A DNA stretch of 64,000 nucleotides from Chelativorans petroleitrophicus (GTDB lineage Bacteria; Pseudomonadota; Alphaproteobacteria; Rhizobiales; Rhizobiaceae), in contig NZ_JAODNV010000008.1 in assembly GCF_025398195.1 (NCBI RefSeq), positions 1-64,000 on the forward strand. The letters are read 5' to 3'. The notes beneath the pieces are model-generated. The model was not told where the DNA came from and did no database searches. It worked only from the letters and a program-made list of their open reading frames with translations. Position numbers and translations under genes: made by a program. Below are positions 45,262 to 54,690 of this stretch, one piece after another (position 1 is the first letter of the stretch; the number at the start of each line of letters is the position of its first letter).

Positions 45262-46011
45262 CTAAAACCTGCGCGCGTTCTCGATCGACCGGCGCGCGAA
45301 GCGCTCGTGATCGTTCGGCTTGTCGTGCTCCATAATGAAAAGCCGGGCCTTCGTCCTGTTACGCACGGTGTCCATGATCTCTTTCCACTTCACCGTGCCT
45401 GTGCCCACATCGGCCCAGCCGTCCTCGTCGGCAGCCTCGCCCTCTGGCGCTATGTCCTTGATGTGAATGGCCGAGATGCGGTCGCCATATTTCTCCAGCC
45501 ACGCGACCGGGTCCGCGCCGCCGCGCACGATCCATGCGATGTCGGCCTCCCAGGAGAGCTCCGGCCCGCCGCGCAGGATTTCCGCAAGCGGAATGGAGCC
45601 GTCGGGAAGCGGCCGGAATTCGAAATCGTGATTGTGCCAGCCGAAGAGGATGCCCGCCTTCCCAAGCGGCTCGCCGGCCTTCGCCAGCCTTTCGCCGAAA
45701 CGGGCGTATCCGGCTGCATCGTCCGGGCGCTGCTCGGCGGGCAGATACGGACAATAGACGGCCTGCATGCCGACCGTTTTGGCGATCTCGACCACCCTGT
45801 CAGGCTCCTTTTCCAGCATGTCGAGCCCGAAATGGCCGGAGGTCATGGCAAGCCCGGCCTCGGCAAGAGCCGACTTCAACGCTTCGAGATCGCCATAAAC
45901 ACCGCCATAACCTTCCACCTGGGCATAACCCAAGCGCTTCAGCATGCGCAGCGTATCGATGAGCGGCGGGAACTCGCGCGAGGAATAAAGCTGGTAGGAA
46001 AACGCGGTCAT
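45262..46011 (-). CDS. TIM-barrel sugar phosphate isomerase/epimerase-like protein
   Basis: This 249-residue member of the xylose-isomerase-like TIM-barrel family has metal-site segments in ILFGWHNHDFEFRPLPDG, LSWEADIAWIVRGGADP, ISAIHIKDIAPEGEAADEDG and RLFIMEHDKPNDHERF. It is shorter than the partner protein in the second pair (352 residues), so the two probably catalyse different steps. It follows the CUT1 ATPase gene by 120 bp and belongs to the same minus-strand cluster. Confidence 0.85.
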   Translation of the reverse strand: MTAFSYQLYSSREFPPLIDTLRMLKRLGYAQVEGYGGVYGDLEALKSALAEAGLAMTSGHFGLDMLEKEPDRVVEIAKTVGMQAVYCPYLPAEQRPDDAAGYARFGERLAKAGEPLGKAGILFGWHNHDFEFRPLPDGSIPLAEILRGGPELSWEADIAWIVRGGADPVAWLEKYGDRISAIHIKDIAPEGEAADEDGWADVGTGTVKWKEIMDTVRNRTKARLFIMEHDKPNDHERFARRSIENARRF

Positions 46012-46131
46012 GGAATTCTTACTCCAGGATTGGGACGCTCGGTTGCGGACGACTGCGGCGGAGGGTCGGAAGGCCGTGGAGCGTTGTCACATCTTTCACT
46101 CTGCACGCCATCGGGTTCTCTCCCGCCTGCC

Positions 46132-47220
46132 TCACAGCCGCATCTCCGTCTGCGCGTCGAAAACGGAGGCGCGGGCCGGATCAAAGCCGACCATCACCCG
46201 GTCGCCCTTTTTCACCGGATGCTGGCCGTCGACGCGGAAGCGCAGCTCGCTGCCGTTGAACCGCGACCAAACAAGCGTGTCTGCGCCCATCGGCTCGATC
46301 ACCTCCACATCCACTTCCGCCTGGAAAGGCTGATCGGAAGCCGCCTTCTCGATGAAGATGTGTTCGGGACGGATGCCAAAGGTCACCGCGCCGGGCTTCG
46401 GCCCGTTGCCGGAGAACTGGTAGCGGGCGAGACTGATCTTTGTCTCGCCGGCCCTGAAGACCGGATCGCTTCCAATCTCAAGCTGGCCGTCGATGAAGTT
46501 GATGCTGGGCGAGCCGATGAAGCCGGCCACATATTTGTTCACCGGCTTGTTGTAGATCGTGGCCGGATCGGCGAGCTGCTGGATCGCACCCGAGCGCATG
46601 ATGGCGATCCGATCGGCAAGTGTCATGGCTTCGATCTGGTCATGGGTGACGTAGATCATGGTGGTGTTCTCGAGCTGCTGGTGCAGCCGCTTGATCTCCA
46701 CCCTGAGTTCGGCGCGCAGCTTGGCATCGAGGTTCGACAGGGGCTCGTCGAAGAGGAACACGTCCACATCACGCACAAGCGCCCGCCCGATGGCGACGCG
46801 CTGGCGCTGGCCGCCGGAAAGCTGCGCCGGCTTGCGCTTCAGAAGCGGCTCGATGTGCAGGATTTCCGCCGCGCGAGCTACGCGCCTCGCTATCTCATCC
46901 TTGGGAACGCGCGCGTTCTTCAGGCCGAAGGCGAGGTTCCCTTCCACGGTCATCTGCGGGTAGAGCGCGTAGGACTGGAACACCATGCCGATGCCCCGGT
47001 CCTTCGGCTGCTCCCAGGTGACGTTGCGCCCCTTGATGAAGATCTGGCCGTCGGTGATGTCGAGCAGCCCCGCAATGCAGTTGAGCAGCGTGGACTTGCC
47101 GCAGCCCGACGATCCGAGCAGGACCAGGAACTCACCCTCCTCGATGTCGAGGTTGAGGTTTTTCAGGACCTCGACTTCTCCGAAATTGAGACAGAGATTT
47201 CTGACCGATACTGCGCCCAT
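46132..47220 (-). CDS. Carbohydrate ABC transporter ATP-binding protein (UgpC/MsmX type)
   Basis: The 362-residue ATPase has Walker A GSSGCGKSTLLNCIAG, signature LSGGQRQRVAIGRALVRD, Walker B VFLFDEPLSNLDAKLRAELR, switch IYVTHDQIEAMTLAD and a C-terminal TOBE/MalK-type domain (FGIRPEHIFIEKAAS). It energises CUT1 uptake with the two permeases upstream. The gap to the neighbouring permease is 3 bp. Confidence 0.94.
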   Translation of the reverse strand: MGAVSVRNLCLNFGEVEVLKNLNLDIEEGEFLVLLGSSGCGKSTLLNCIAGLLDITDGQIFIKGRNVTWEQPKDRGIGMVFQSYALYPQMTVEGNLAFGLKNARVPKDEIARRVARAAEILHIEPLLKRKPAQLSGGQRQRVAIGRALVRDVDVFLFDEPLSNLDAKLRAELRVEIKRLHQQLENTTMIYVTHDQIEAMTLADRIAIMRSGAIQQLADPATIYNKPVNKYVAGFIGSPSINFIDGQLEIGSDPVFRAGETKISLARYQFSGNGPKPGAVTFGIRPEHIFIEKAASDQPFQAEVDVEVIEPMGADTLVWSRFNGSELRFRVDGQHPVKKGDRVMVGFDPARASVFDAQTEMRL

Positions 47221-47223
47221 TAA

Positions 47224-48162
47224 TCACCCCTTCACGGCACCGGCGGCGATGCCGCGCACAAACAGCTTTCCAGATGCAAAATAGACGATGAGCGGCACGA
47301 GACCCGTGATGATGGTGGCCGCCATGTTGACGTTGTATTCCTTCACCCCCTGGGTGGCGTTGACGATGTTGTTGAGCTGCACCGTCATGGGATAGACGTC
47401 GGGCTTGGTGTAGACCACGCCGAACAGGAAGTCGTTCCAGATGCCCGTGACCTGCAGGATGATGGCGACGACGAAGATCGGCAGGCTCATCGGCAACATG
47501 ATCTTGAAGTAGATGCCCCAGAACCCCGCACCGTCCACGCGCGCAGCCTTGAACAGCTCCTCCGGCACGGACGCGAAATAGTTGCGGAACAGGAGCGTCA
47601 GGATCGGCATGCCGAAGACGGTGTGAACCAGCACCAGCCCTGTGAGCGTGCCGTAGATGCCCATCTCGCGCAGGATGATGACGATCGGGTAGAGCATCAC
47701 CTGATAGGGGATGAACGCTCCCACGATCAGGATCGTGAAGAAGGTATTGGCGCCCTTGAAACGCCAGTTGGCGAGCGCATAGCCGTTGATCGAGGCGATG
47801 GCGATGGAGAGGATCACCGAGGGGACGGTGATGCGCACCGAATTCCAGAAGCCGCGCGAGAGGCCGTCGCAATTGAGCCCCGTACAGGCAGAGGACCAGG
47901 CCTTCACCCAAGGCTCGAAGGTGATCTCCAGCGGCGGGGCGAAAATGTTGCCGACGCGGATTTCCGGCATGCCCTTCAAGGAGGTGACGACCATCACATA
48001 GAGCGGCAGGAGATAGTAGATCGCCACGACCGTGAGCGTGCCGTAGAGAAAGATGTTGCGGCGCGAGAGAAGGCGGCGCGGCCGCGCCCCGCGAGGGCCG
48101 GCAAGCTCCTGCGGGAGGGGTTCGGCCGGCGCGCCGGCATAGTCGATCGCGGTGCTAGCCAT
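47224..48162 (-). CDS. Carbohydrate ABC transporter permease (CUT1, MalG-like)
   Basis: The 312-residue permease has about six membrane segments. The EAA loop EELFKAARVDGAGFWGIYFK meets the ATPase, and the C-terminus is FVRGIAAGAVKG. The N-terminal 40 residues are Pro/Arg-rich and cytoplasmic. It overlaps the MalF-like gene by 8 bp. The long periplasmic loop between segments 1 and 2 (PPLEITFEPWVKAWSSACTG) is typical of CUT1 partners. Confidence 0.93.
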   Translation of the reverse strand: MASTAIDYAGAPAEPLPQELAGPRGARPRRLLSRRNIFLYGTLTVVAIYYLLPLYVMVVTSLKGMPEIRVGNIFAPPLEITFEPWVKAWSSACTGLNCDGLSRGFWNSVRITVPSVILSIAIASINGYALANWRFKGANTFFTILIVGAFIPYQVMLYPIVIILREMGIYGTLTGLVLVHTVFGMPILTLLFRNYFASVPEELFKAARVDGAGFWGIYFKIMLPMSLPIFVVAIILQVTGIWNDFLFGVVYTKPDVYPMTVQLNNIVNATQGVKEYNVNMAATIITGLVPLIVYFASGKLFVRGIAAGAVKG

Positions 48163-49051
48163 GCCGCTTCCTCCCGCCGAATTCCAGATAGGCCCACGGC
48201 ACGATCACGATGATGACGGCAAGCAGCATCATGGTCGATGCGGCAAAGCCCTGGCCGAGATTCTGTGACAGGAACATCGCGTCATAGACGTATTTGGCGG
48301 GGACCTCCGAGGCGATGCCCGGGCCGCCACCCGTCTGCGCCACCACGAGATCGTAGACCTTCACAATGCCGGTCGCGACGATGACCAGCGTGGTGATGAG
48401 GACAGGCCGCATCATGGGAATGACGATGAAAAGATAGGTCTTCCACATGGGAATCCCGTCGACGCGGGCGGCCTTCCAGATGTCCTCGTCGATGCCGCGC
48501 AAGCCCGCGAGCATCAGGCACATGACCAGTCCGGTGCTTTGCCACAGCCCGGCGAACAGGATGCCGTAGATGACGATGTCAGGATTGTAGAGCGGATCAA
48601 AGGTGAAATTTTCCCAGCCGAGGTCGCGGACCACGCCCTGGATGCCGAACTGCGGATTAAGAATCCACTGCCACACGAGGCCGGTGACGATGAAGGACAG
48701 CGCGAAGGGGTAAAGGAAAATCGTCCGGAACGTGTTCTCGAAGCGGATTTTCTGGTCCAGCAGGGCCGCAAGCACGAAGCCTATAACAAAGGAAAGGACG
48801 AGCATACAGACGCCGTAGATGAACAAGTTCTGGATCGAGATGATCCATTTGCTGCTCGACCACAGGCGCTCATATTGCGCGAGGCCAACGAAGTTCTCAC
48901 GCGGCAGCAGCTTGGAATCGGTAAAGGAGTAGAGGACCGTCCAGAGCGTGCCGCCGACGAATACCACCGTAGCCGTGAGGATCATCGGGATGGCGGCGAT
49001 CTTCGCCGCCAGGTTCTTGAACACTTGCCGCGGTCGGCGCGAGTCCGGCAT
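48155..49051 (-). CDS. Carbohydrate ABC transporter permease (CUT1, MalF-like)
   Basis: The 298-residue inner-membrane permease has an EAA-type loop DEDIWKAARVDGIPMWKTYL and about six hydrophobic segments. The start at 49051 follows GGGAGG; an upstream frame to 49117 is unsupported. It overlaps the MalG-like gene and lies 81 bp after the binding-protein gene. Confidence 0.93.
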   Translation of the reverse strand: MPDSRRPRQVFKNLAAKIAAIPMILTATVVFVGGTLWTVLYSFTDSKLLPRENFVGLAQYERLWSSSKWIISIQNLFIYGVCMLVLSFVIGFVLAALLDQKIRFENTFRTIFLYPFALSFIVTGLVWQWILNPQFGIQGVVRDLGWENFTFDPLYNPDIVIYGILFAGLWQSTGLVMCLMLAGLRGIDEDIWKAARVDGIPMWKTYLFIVIPMMRPVLITTLVIVATGIVKVYDLVVAQTGGGPGIASEVPAKYVYDAMFLSQNLGQGFAASTMMLLAVIIVIVPWAYLEFGGRKRHG

Positions 49052-49132
49052 GGGATACCTCCCACTGAAGTTCGGCGCGAAACAGAACCGGCCGGCACAT
49101 CGGCCGGCCGGGATCATATCATTACTATGACG

Positions 49133-50368
49133 TCAGGTCGCGCTGCCCACGAGCTCGACGAAGCGCTTCTGCGCCTCTTCCGCCGTCAGCTCGGGGTTGT
49201 TGAAGAACTCAGTGAAGAGGTCGTTGATCTGCACCAGCGAATCCGCTGACATGAGCTGGTCCGGCGCCTGGATGATATTGCCCTTGGCAAGGATGTCGAG
49301 GCCCTTGCGCATGCAGTCATTGGCCGCTTCCAGGTCGACATCGCCGCGCACCGGCAGGGAGCCCTTCTTCAGGTTGAAGGCTACCTGCGTGTCGGGAGAA
49401 AGCATGACGGAGGCGAGCGCCTCCTGCGCTTCGGCAACTTCCGGATTGTCGATCAGCGGGAAGTAGAAGGCATCGCCGCCAGTCTGGATCACCTCATGCA
49501 CGCCGAGGCCGGGAAGGCAGGTATAGTCCTCGCCGGCCACCTGGCCGGCCACCTGGAATTCACCCTGCGCCCAGTCGCCCATGATCTGCCCGCCGGCCCG
49601 GCCGGTGATCACGAGGTTGGTCGCCTCGTTCCACTCCTGCACATTGGAGTTGGCAGCCATCTGGCGCGCCTGATCGGCGGCGGCGAAGACCTTGGCGATC
49701 TCCTCGCTTGCAGCAAGCTCCGTGTCCTTGTCGCCGAAAATCTTGTTGTAGGCCTCCGGGCCGGCGAGCGCCGTCAGGAGCACCTGGAAGACCAGCGTCG
49801 TCTGCCAAGGCTGCTGGCCGATCGCGAGCGGCACCTTGCCCGCCTTTTCCAGCGCCGGTGCGGCGGCGACGAACTCGTCCCAGTTGGTGGGAACGGGCAC
49901 GCCGGCATCTTCAAAAGCCTTGTTGGAAAGCCACAGCCACTGCTGGGAATGGATGTTTACCGGCACGCAATAGATCTTTCCGTCCAGCGTGCAGCTGTCG
50001 AGCAGGCTCGAAGGCCGGATGAAGTCGCGCCAGCCCTCCTTCTCGGCAAGCTCGGTGAGATCGCGCATCAGGCCCGCTTCCACCAGCTCCTCGGCCTGGC
50101 GGCCATGGTTGAACTGCGTGGCACCCATGGGATCGCCGCCGGTGATGCGGCTGATCATGATCGGCCGCGCCGTACCGCCCGAACCGGCAATGGCGCCGTC
50201 CACCCAGGTGTGATCCGTCTTCTCCTCGAAAGCCTTGGCGAATTCGGCGACGGCCGCCGCCTCACCGCCCGACGTCCACCAGTGCGTGACCTCGAGATCA
50301 ACCGCCTGGGCCGCTACGGTGGCGCCAAAGAAAGTCGACGCGCACAGCAATGCTTTGGTAGCTTTCAT
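49133..50368 (-). CDS. Carbohydrate ABC transporter substrate-binding protein (CUT1)
   Basis: The 411-residue extracellular binding protein starts with a signal peptide (MKATKALLCASTFFGATVAA, cleavage near AQA). It continues with LEVTHWWTSGGEAAAVAEFA, the family 1 opening, and a conserved GRAGGQIMGDWAQGEFQ hinge segment. GGGAGGAAG lies just ahead of the ATG. It is the first gene of the sugar operon and is divergent from LacI. Ligand: unknown mono- or oligosaccharide; the glycosidase and dehydrogenases in the cluster favour a glycoside. Confidence 0.92.
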   Translation of the reverse strand: MKATKALLCASTFFGATVAAQAVDLEVTHWWTSGGEAAAVAEFAKAFEEKTDHTWVDGAIAGSGGTARPIMISRITGGDPMGATQFNHGRQAEELVEAGLMRDLTELAEKEGWRDFIRPSSLLDSCTLDGKIYCVPVNIHSQQWLWLSNKAFEDAGVPVPTNWDEFVAAAPALEKAGKVPLAIGQQPWQTTLVFQVLLTALAGPEAYNKIFGDKDTELAASEEIAKVFAAADQARQMAANSNVQEWNEATNLVITGRAGGQIMGDWAQGEFQVAGQVAGEDYTCLPGLGVHEVIQTGGDAFYFPLIDNPEVAEAQEALASVMLSPDTQVAFNLKKGSLPVRGDVDLEAANDCMRKGLDILAKGNIIQAPDQLMSADSLVQINDLFTEFFNNPELTAEEAQKRFVELVGSAT

Positions 50369-50471
50369 GTCTTCCTCCCATTCGGATATCCGCAAAGCGG
50401 GGCCGAAATGCTTCACTGAGCGCCGGCCGGTGAAGCCGCCGCAATCGACCAAAACCTATAGGCACGGGTTC

Positions 50472-50485
50472 TGTAATCGATTACA
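50472..50485. promoter_or_regulatory. LacI-type operator between sugar operon and lacI-like gene
   Basis: TGTAATCGATTACA is a perfect 14-bp palindrome with the central CG typical of LacI/GalR-family operators. It lies 103 bp upstream of the binding-protein start and 68 bp upstream of the LacI start, so one repressor could control both directions. Confidence 0.75.
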
Positions 50486-50553
50486 TAGCAGGTTGATTCA
50501 GACTGGCATTGGAGTCAACCCACTTTTTTCGAGACTCGGAAGAAATCGGAATC

Positions 50554-51579
50554 TTGGACAGAAAAACCCCAAACATTCAGGATGTTGCGCGGATGGCGGG
50601 CGTATCGACCGCTACGGTGAGCCGGGCAATCAGCAATCCTTCCGTTGTGTCGGAGGCAACGCGGGAAGCCGTCTTCGACGCGATCCGGCGCACCGGCTAC
50701 CACATCAACATGGTGGCGAGGAACCTGCGGCGCGGGCGCACCGGCGCCATCGTCGTGCTCGTGCCCAATCTGGGAAACCCGTTCTTTTCCCTGATCCTGG
50801 CGGGCATCGAACAGGCCGCCGCCCCGGCGGGCTTCTCCGTCCTAATCGTCGATACGAAGCAACCGCACACCGATCAGGACCAGCTCTTCACCTATCTTCA
50901 CACCACGCGCGCGGACGAGCTGATCTCGCTCGACGGCGCGCTGCCGCCCGACCTGCTGGCGCGCCAGGGCGAGGCCAATGCGCTGCCGCCCCTTGTCTTC
51001 GCCTGCGAATGGGCCGATGAGTCACCCTTCGTCAAAGTGGTCATCGACAACGAGGCGGGCGCGGCGATGGCGATCCGCCACCTTCATGAGCTGGGCCACC
51101 GCAGGATCGGCCATGTGCAGGGTCCGCGCGGGAACGTGCTCACCGAGAAGCGCCTTGCCGGCACGCAAAAGGCGCTTGAGGAACTGGGACTTCCTGTCAG
51201 GCCGGAATGGTTCTTCGCGGGCGACTTCTCGCTGCACTCGGGCGCCGAGGCGGCGCGTCAATGGATGGCACTTGAGGAGCGGCCCACGGGCGTGTTCTGC
51301 GCCAGCGACCAGATGGCGTGCGGTTTCATATCGGAGATCGTGTCGGCCGGGATGTCCGCTCCGCGTGACGTCTCGGTGGTCGGGTTCGACGACATCGACA
51401 TTGCGCGCCACTTCATCCCGGCCTTGACGACCATCCACCAGCCGCGCGTGGCGATCGGGCAGGCGGCGGCCCGGCTGCTCATCGAGCGGATCAACGATGA
51501 TTCGGGCGGGAAGGCCTTCATGGATCAGACCCTCCCGGTGGAACTCATCGTGCGCCAGAGCACCGGCCCGGCCCGTTAG
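50554..51579 (+). CDS. LacI-family transcriptional regulator of the sugar cluster
   Basis: The protein of about 341 residues has an N-terminal LacI HTH (IQDVARMAGVSTATVSRAIS, residues 8-27), a hinge helix region (NMVARNLRRGRTG) and a periplasmic-binding-like core with the usual DDIDIARHFIPALTTI. The start is not certain. A TTG at 50554 gives the usual short N-terminus (LDRKTPNIQDVA), and another TTG at 50509 adds 15 residues; neither has a strong ribosome site. A palindromic operator lies just upstream. Confidence 0.88.
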   Translation: MDRKTPNIQDVARMAGVSTATVSRAISNPSVVSEATREAVFDAIRRTGYHINMVARNLRRGRTGAIVVLVPNLGNPFFSLILAGIEQAAAPAGFSVLIVDTKQPHTDQDQLFTYLHTTRADELISLDGALPPDLLARQGEANALPPLVFACEWADESPFVKVVIDNEAGAAMAIRHLHELGHRRIGHVQGPRGNVLTEKRLAGTQKALEELGLPVRPEWFFAGDFSLHSGAEAARQWMALEERPTGVFCASDQMACGFISEIVSAGMSAPRDVSVVGFDDIDIARHFIPALTTIHQPRVAIGQAAARLLIERINDDSGGKAFMDQTLPVELIVRQSTGPAR

Positions 51580-51581
51580 AC

Positions 51582-52007
51582 CTATCTCACCACCAGCACC
51601 GAGATCGAGGCATGCCGGACGACCCGCGCGGCGTTCGGGCCGATGAGGTAGTCCTCCGGGCTTGGCCGCTTGGCCGACAGCACGATGAGATCGGCCTTAA
51701 CCAGATCCGCATAGCGCAGGATCTCGCGGTAGATCGAGCCGTGGCCGACGATGTGGCGGTGCTTCACATCATCGGGCACGTGCTGCTTCGTGAACTGGTG
51801 CAGGGCTTCGTTGGCGAGCTTGATCGCCTGCTGCTCATGCTCCTTGGGAAAGAAGCCGCCGACGATGGACATGCCATAGTCCGGCACCACGGTCATAACG
51901 TGGAGCCGGCTGCCGAAAGCGCGTGCATATTCGACGGCCGTTTCGACGGCGCGCATCTCGGCCTCCGCATGGCCGAGATCGACGGCAAGAAGAATGTCCT
52001 TGTACAT
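51582..52007 (-). CDS. Universal stress protein (UspA), TRAP-linked
   Basis: The 141-residue Usp-fold protein has MYKDILLAVDLGHAEAEMRA at the start and DLIVLSAKRPSPEDYLIG, then PNAARVVRHASISVLVVR, at the end. The usual ATP loop GxxGx9G(S/T) appears in a modified GPNAARV form, as I recall for Usp proteins linked to TRAP transporters; TeaD of Halomonas is the studied example and regulates transport. It starts 10 bp after the TRAP permease stop with AGGGAGGGG ahead, so it is co-transcribed. It ends 2 bp from the LacI stop. Confidence 0.87.
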   Translation of the reverse strand: MYKDILLAVDLGHAEAEMRAVETAVEYARAFGSRLHVMTVVPDYGMSIVGGFFPKEHEQQAIKLANEALHQFTKQHVPDDVKHRHIVGHGSIYREILRYADLVKADLIVLSAKRPSPEDYLIGPNAARVVRHASISVLVVR

Positions 52008-52017
52008 GCACCCCTCC

Positions 52018-54690
52018 CTAAGCCGCCTGCAGAACCGGATTGCCGGCGAGCGTGCCGCCACGCTTGCGCTGCAAGAACATCACAAGGCCCAGGATGAGCA
52101 GAGCCGGCAGGTAGAAGACCTCCTTCGGCATCCGCTCGGCCGGCACCTCCAGCGCCGTCACCTGCACGGGCTCATCGGCGTAGAAGTCCATTTCGGAGAG
52201 AGTGCGGCCAGACAGGCTGTTGAGGTCCAGCGGCTCGTCCAGGATCACCGTGCCGTTCTCGATCCGCGCCGGCAGGCTCGTCGCCTGCTCGAAGCGGGCG
52301 GCACCGTCACCGACCCGTTCGCCGAGATTGAAGGCCATCCGGCGCTCCATCATCTCGTCCGGATTTTCAAAGCTCGGGCCACGGATGAGCACGCGGATGT
52401 ACGCGTCATCGGGCGCCTGCTCGACCACCTCGAAGAGACGCTCAGCCTCCAGCCGCTCGTAAGGCGGCTGCACGAAATCGAGGAAGAAGCCGGGTCTGAG
52501 CAGCATGGCGGTGACAAGCAGCAGGGCTGCCGACTCCCAAATCCGCGACTTGGTCATGAAAAACCCTTGGGTCGCCGCCGCGAACAAGAGCATCGCGATC
52601 ACCGACTTGACGAAGATGAAGATGGCTCCCACCACCGTGACGTTCATCAGGAGGAGTTCCTGGTTGAAGACGAACACGAAGGGCAGAAGCGCGGTGCGCA
52701 TCTCGTAGAAGAAGGCTTGGATGCCCGTGCGAATCGGATCGGCGCGCGAAATGGCCGAGGCGGCAAAGGAGGCGAGCCCCACCGGCGGCGTCACATCAGC
52801 CATGAGGCCAAAATAGAAGACGAACAGATGGGCTGCGATCAGCGGGATCAGGTAGCCGTTCGCCGCGCCCAGATTGACGATCACCGGCGCCATCAGGGTC
52901 GAGACCACGATGTAGTTCGCCGTCGTCGGCAGGCCCATGCCCAGGATCAGGCTGATGATCGCCGTGAAAACGAGGATGAGGAAGATGTTGCCGCCCGAGA
53001 GGAACTCCACGAACTGCGCCATCACTTGGCCGACGCCCGTGAGGGTCACCGTGCCAACGACGATGCCCGCGGCGGCGGTCGCGCAGGCGATGCCGATCAT
53101 GTTGCGAGCGCCCAGGATCATGCCGTGAATGAAATCGTCCCAGCCTTCGCGAGCCGCGGCGCGGACCTCCGCATTCCGCATCCTGCGGAACCACGCTTTC
53201 AGCGGCTTTTGGGTGAGCATGATGACGATCAGCAGCAGCACCGCGTAGAACGCGGACAGGCCCGGCGAGCGATGCTCGACCAGAAGCATCCACACCAGCA
53301 CGAAGAGCGGCAGAAGATAGTGGAACCCGGTCTTGGCCACCTCGAGCGCGTTTGGAATTTCAACCACCGGTGCATTCGGATCATCGAGTTCCAGGTCAGG
53401 CACTTTGGAGGCGTACCACAGCGCCGCGACATACGACGCCAGGAGAAGGACAATCATGATCTCGGTCGAGAGCCCCGGCAGGGCGAACCGGATCAGCTTC
53501 ACCAGCCAGTAGATGCCGATCAGCACCAGGACGAAGGACAACGAAACGATGAGCGTGCGCAGCAGCGACATGAAGAAGGGACCGGTCTGCTTGCGCTGAA
53601 GCACCGGCATGTTTCTCTTCACCGCCTCCAGATGCACGATGTAGAGCAGCGAGATGTAGGTGATAACGGCAGGCACGATGGCGTGCTGGACGACCTGCGC
53701 GTAGGGGATGCCGACATACTCCACCATCAGGAACGCGGCGGCACCCATCACCGGCGGCATGATCTGGCCGTTGACCGAGCTTGCCACCTCGACCGCGCCA
53801 GCCTTCTCGGCAGGATAGCCGACGCGGCGCATCAGCGGGATGGTGAACGTGCCGGTCGTGACCACATTGGCGATGGAGGAGCCGGAAATCATGCCCGTCA
53901 TGAGCGATGACAGGACGGACGCTTTCGCCGGCCCGCCGCGCAGATGGCCGAGAAAGGCGAAGGCGAGCTTGATGAAGAAATTGCCTGCACCGGCCTTGTC
54001 CAGCATCGAGCCGAAAAGCACGAAGAGGAACACGAAGGATGCCGAAACGCCAATCGCCACGCCGAAAACGCCCCCCGTGGTCAGCCACATCTGATCCATT
54101 GCGCGGCTGAAGGAGGCGCCGCCCCAGCGCAGTATGTCGGGAACGACAGTCGAGGAACCGAAGAACACATAGGCCATGAAGATGATTGCCACGGCCATAA
54201 GCGGCGGCCCGAGAGCGCGCCGCGTGGCCTCCAAAAGCAGGATCATGCCCAGGCCCGCGGCCACCAGATCCTGCGTGATCGAGGCGCCCGGCCTGCTGGC
54301 CAGGTCGCGGTAGAAAATGAAGATGTAAAGGGCACAGAACGCGGCTGCGATCGCAAGTACCCAGTCCACGACCGGAATGCGGTCCCGCGGGCTATTCGAA
54401 AAGGCGGGATATGCCAGGAAGGCGAGCAGCAGCCCGAACGCCAGATGGATCGAGCGTATCTGCGTGTCGTTGAGGACGAGCGGCAGGCCTGTCAGGCTCG
54501 AAAGAGAGTAAGGCAGCGGCGAGGCGATGTAGAGCTGGAAAAGCGACCAGGCGAGCGCCACGCCGGCAACAATATAGCCTGCGATCCCCGCCGGGTCGCG
54601 CGCCCCGGTATCGGTGGATGCGACGAGGTCCTGCAGATCCTCCGCTGAGAGCGGCTTTGCCCCGTCATTGCCTTTCGGGTTTTCGGCCAT
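52018..54690 (-). CDS. TRAP transporter permease, fused 4TM/12TM with C-terminal DUF3394
   Basis: The 890-residue membrane protein has TRAP signatures SSLMTGMISGSSIANVVTTG, PPVMGAAAFLMVEYVGIPYA and ILGMGLPTTANYIVVSTLMA, plus about 180 extra C-terminal residues that fit DUF3394 (RVLIRGPSFENPDEMMERRM). The N-terminal segment replaces DctQ. It is about 240 residues longer than the other TRAP permease in the window, so the two systems are paralogous but distinct. The binding-protein gene is 105 bp upstream. The cargo is unknown. Confidence 0.92.
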   Translation of the reverse strand: MAENPKGNDGAKPLSAEDLQDLVASTDTGARDPAGIAGYIVAGVALAWSLFQLYIASPLPYSLSSLTGLPLVLNDTQIRSIHLAFGLLLAFLAYPAFSNSPRDRIPVVDWVLAIAAAFCALYIFIFYRDLASRPGASITQDLVAAGLGMILLLEATRRALGPPLMAVAIIFMAYVFFGSSTVVPDILRWGGASFSRAMDQMWLTTGGVFGVAIGVSASFVFLFVLFGSMLDKAGAGNFFIKLAFAFLGHLRGGPAKASVLSSLMTGMISGSSIANVVTTGTFTIPLMRRVGYPAEKAGAVEVASSVNGQIMPPVMGAAAFLMVEYVGIPYAQVVQHAIVPAVITYISLLYIVHLEAVKRNMPVLQRKQTGPFFMSLLRTLIVSLSFVLVLIGIYWLVKLIRFALPGLSTEIMIVLLLASYVAALWYASKVPDLELDDPNAPVVEIPNALEVAKTGFHYLLPLFVLVWMLLVEHRSPGLSAFYAVLLLIVIMLTQKPLKAWFRRMRNAEVRAAAREGWDDFIHGMILGARNMIGIACATAAAGIVVGTVTLTGVGQVMAQFVEFLSGGNIFLILVFTAIISLILGMGLPTTANYIVVSTLMAPVIVNLGAANGYLIPLIAAHLFVFYFGLMADVTPPVGLASFAASAISRADPIRTGIQAFFYEMRTALLPFVFVFNQELLLMNVTVVGAIFIFVKSVIAMLLFAAATQGFFMTKSRIWESAALLLVTAMLLRPGFFLDFVQPPYERLEAERLFEVVEQAPDDAYIRVLIRGPSFENPDEMMERRMAFNLGERVGDGAARFEQATSLPARIENGTVILDEPLDLNSLSGRTLSEMDFYADEPVQVTALEVPAERMPKEVFYLPALLILGLVMFLQRKRGGTLAGNPVLQAA

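Noticed and set aside
45307-47223. Plus-strand open frame of 638 codons over the isomerase and ABC ATPase genes
   Set aside because: It spans two real minus-strand genes and the gap between them, and shows no family motif.
51994-53910. Plus-strand open frame of 638 codons opposite the second TRAP permease
   Set aside because: Its very high Arg, His, Asp and Glu content mirrors hydrophobic codons on the other strand. The minus strand encodes a clear TRAP permease.
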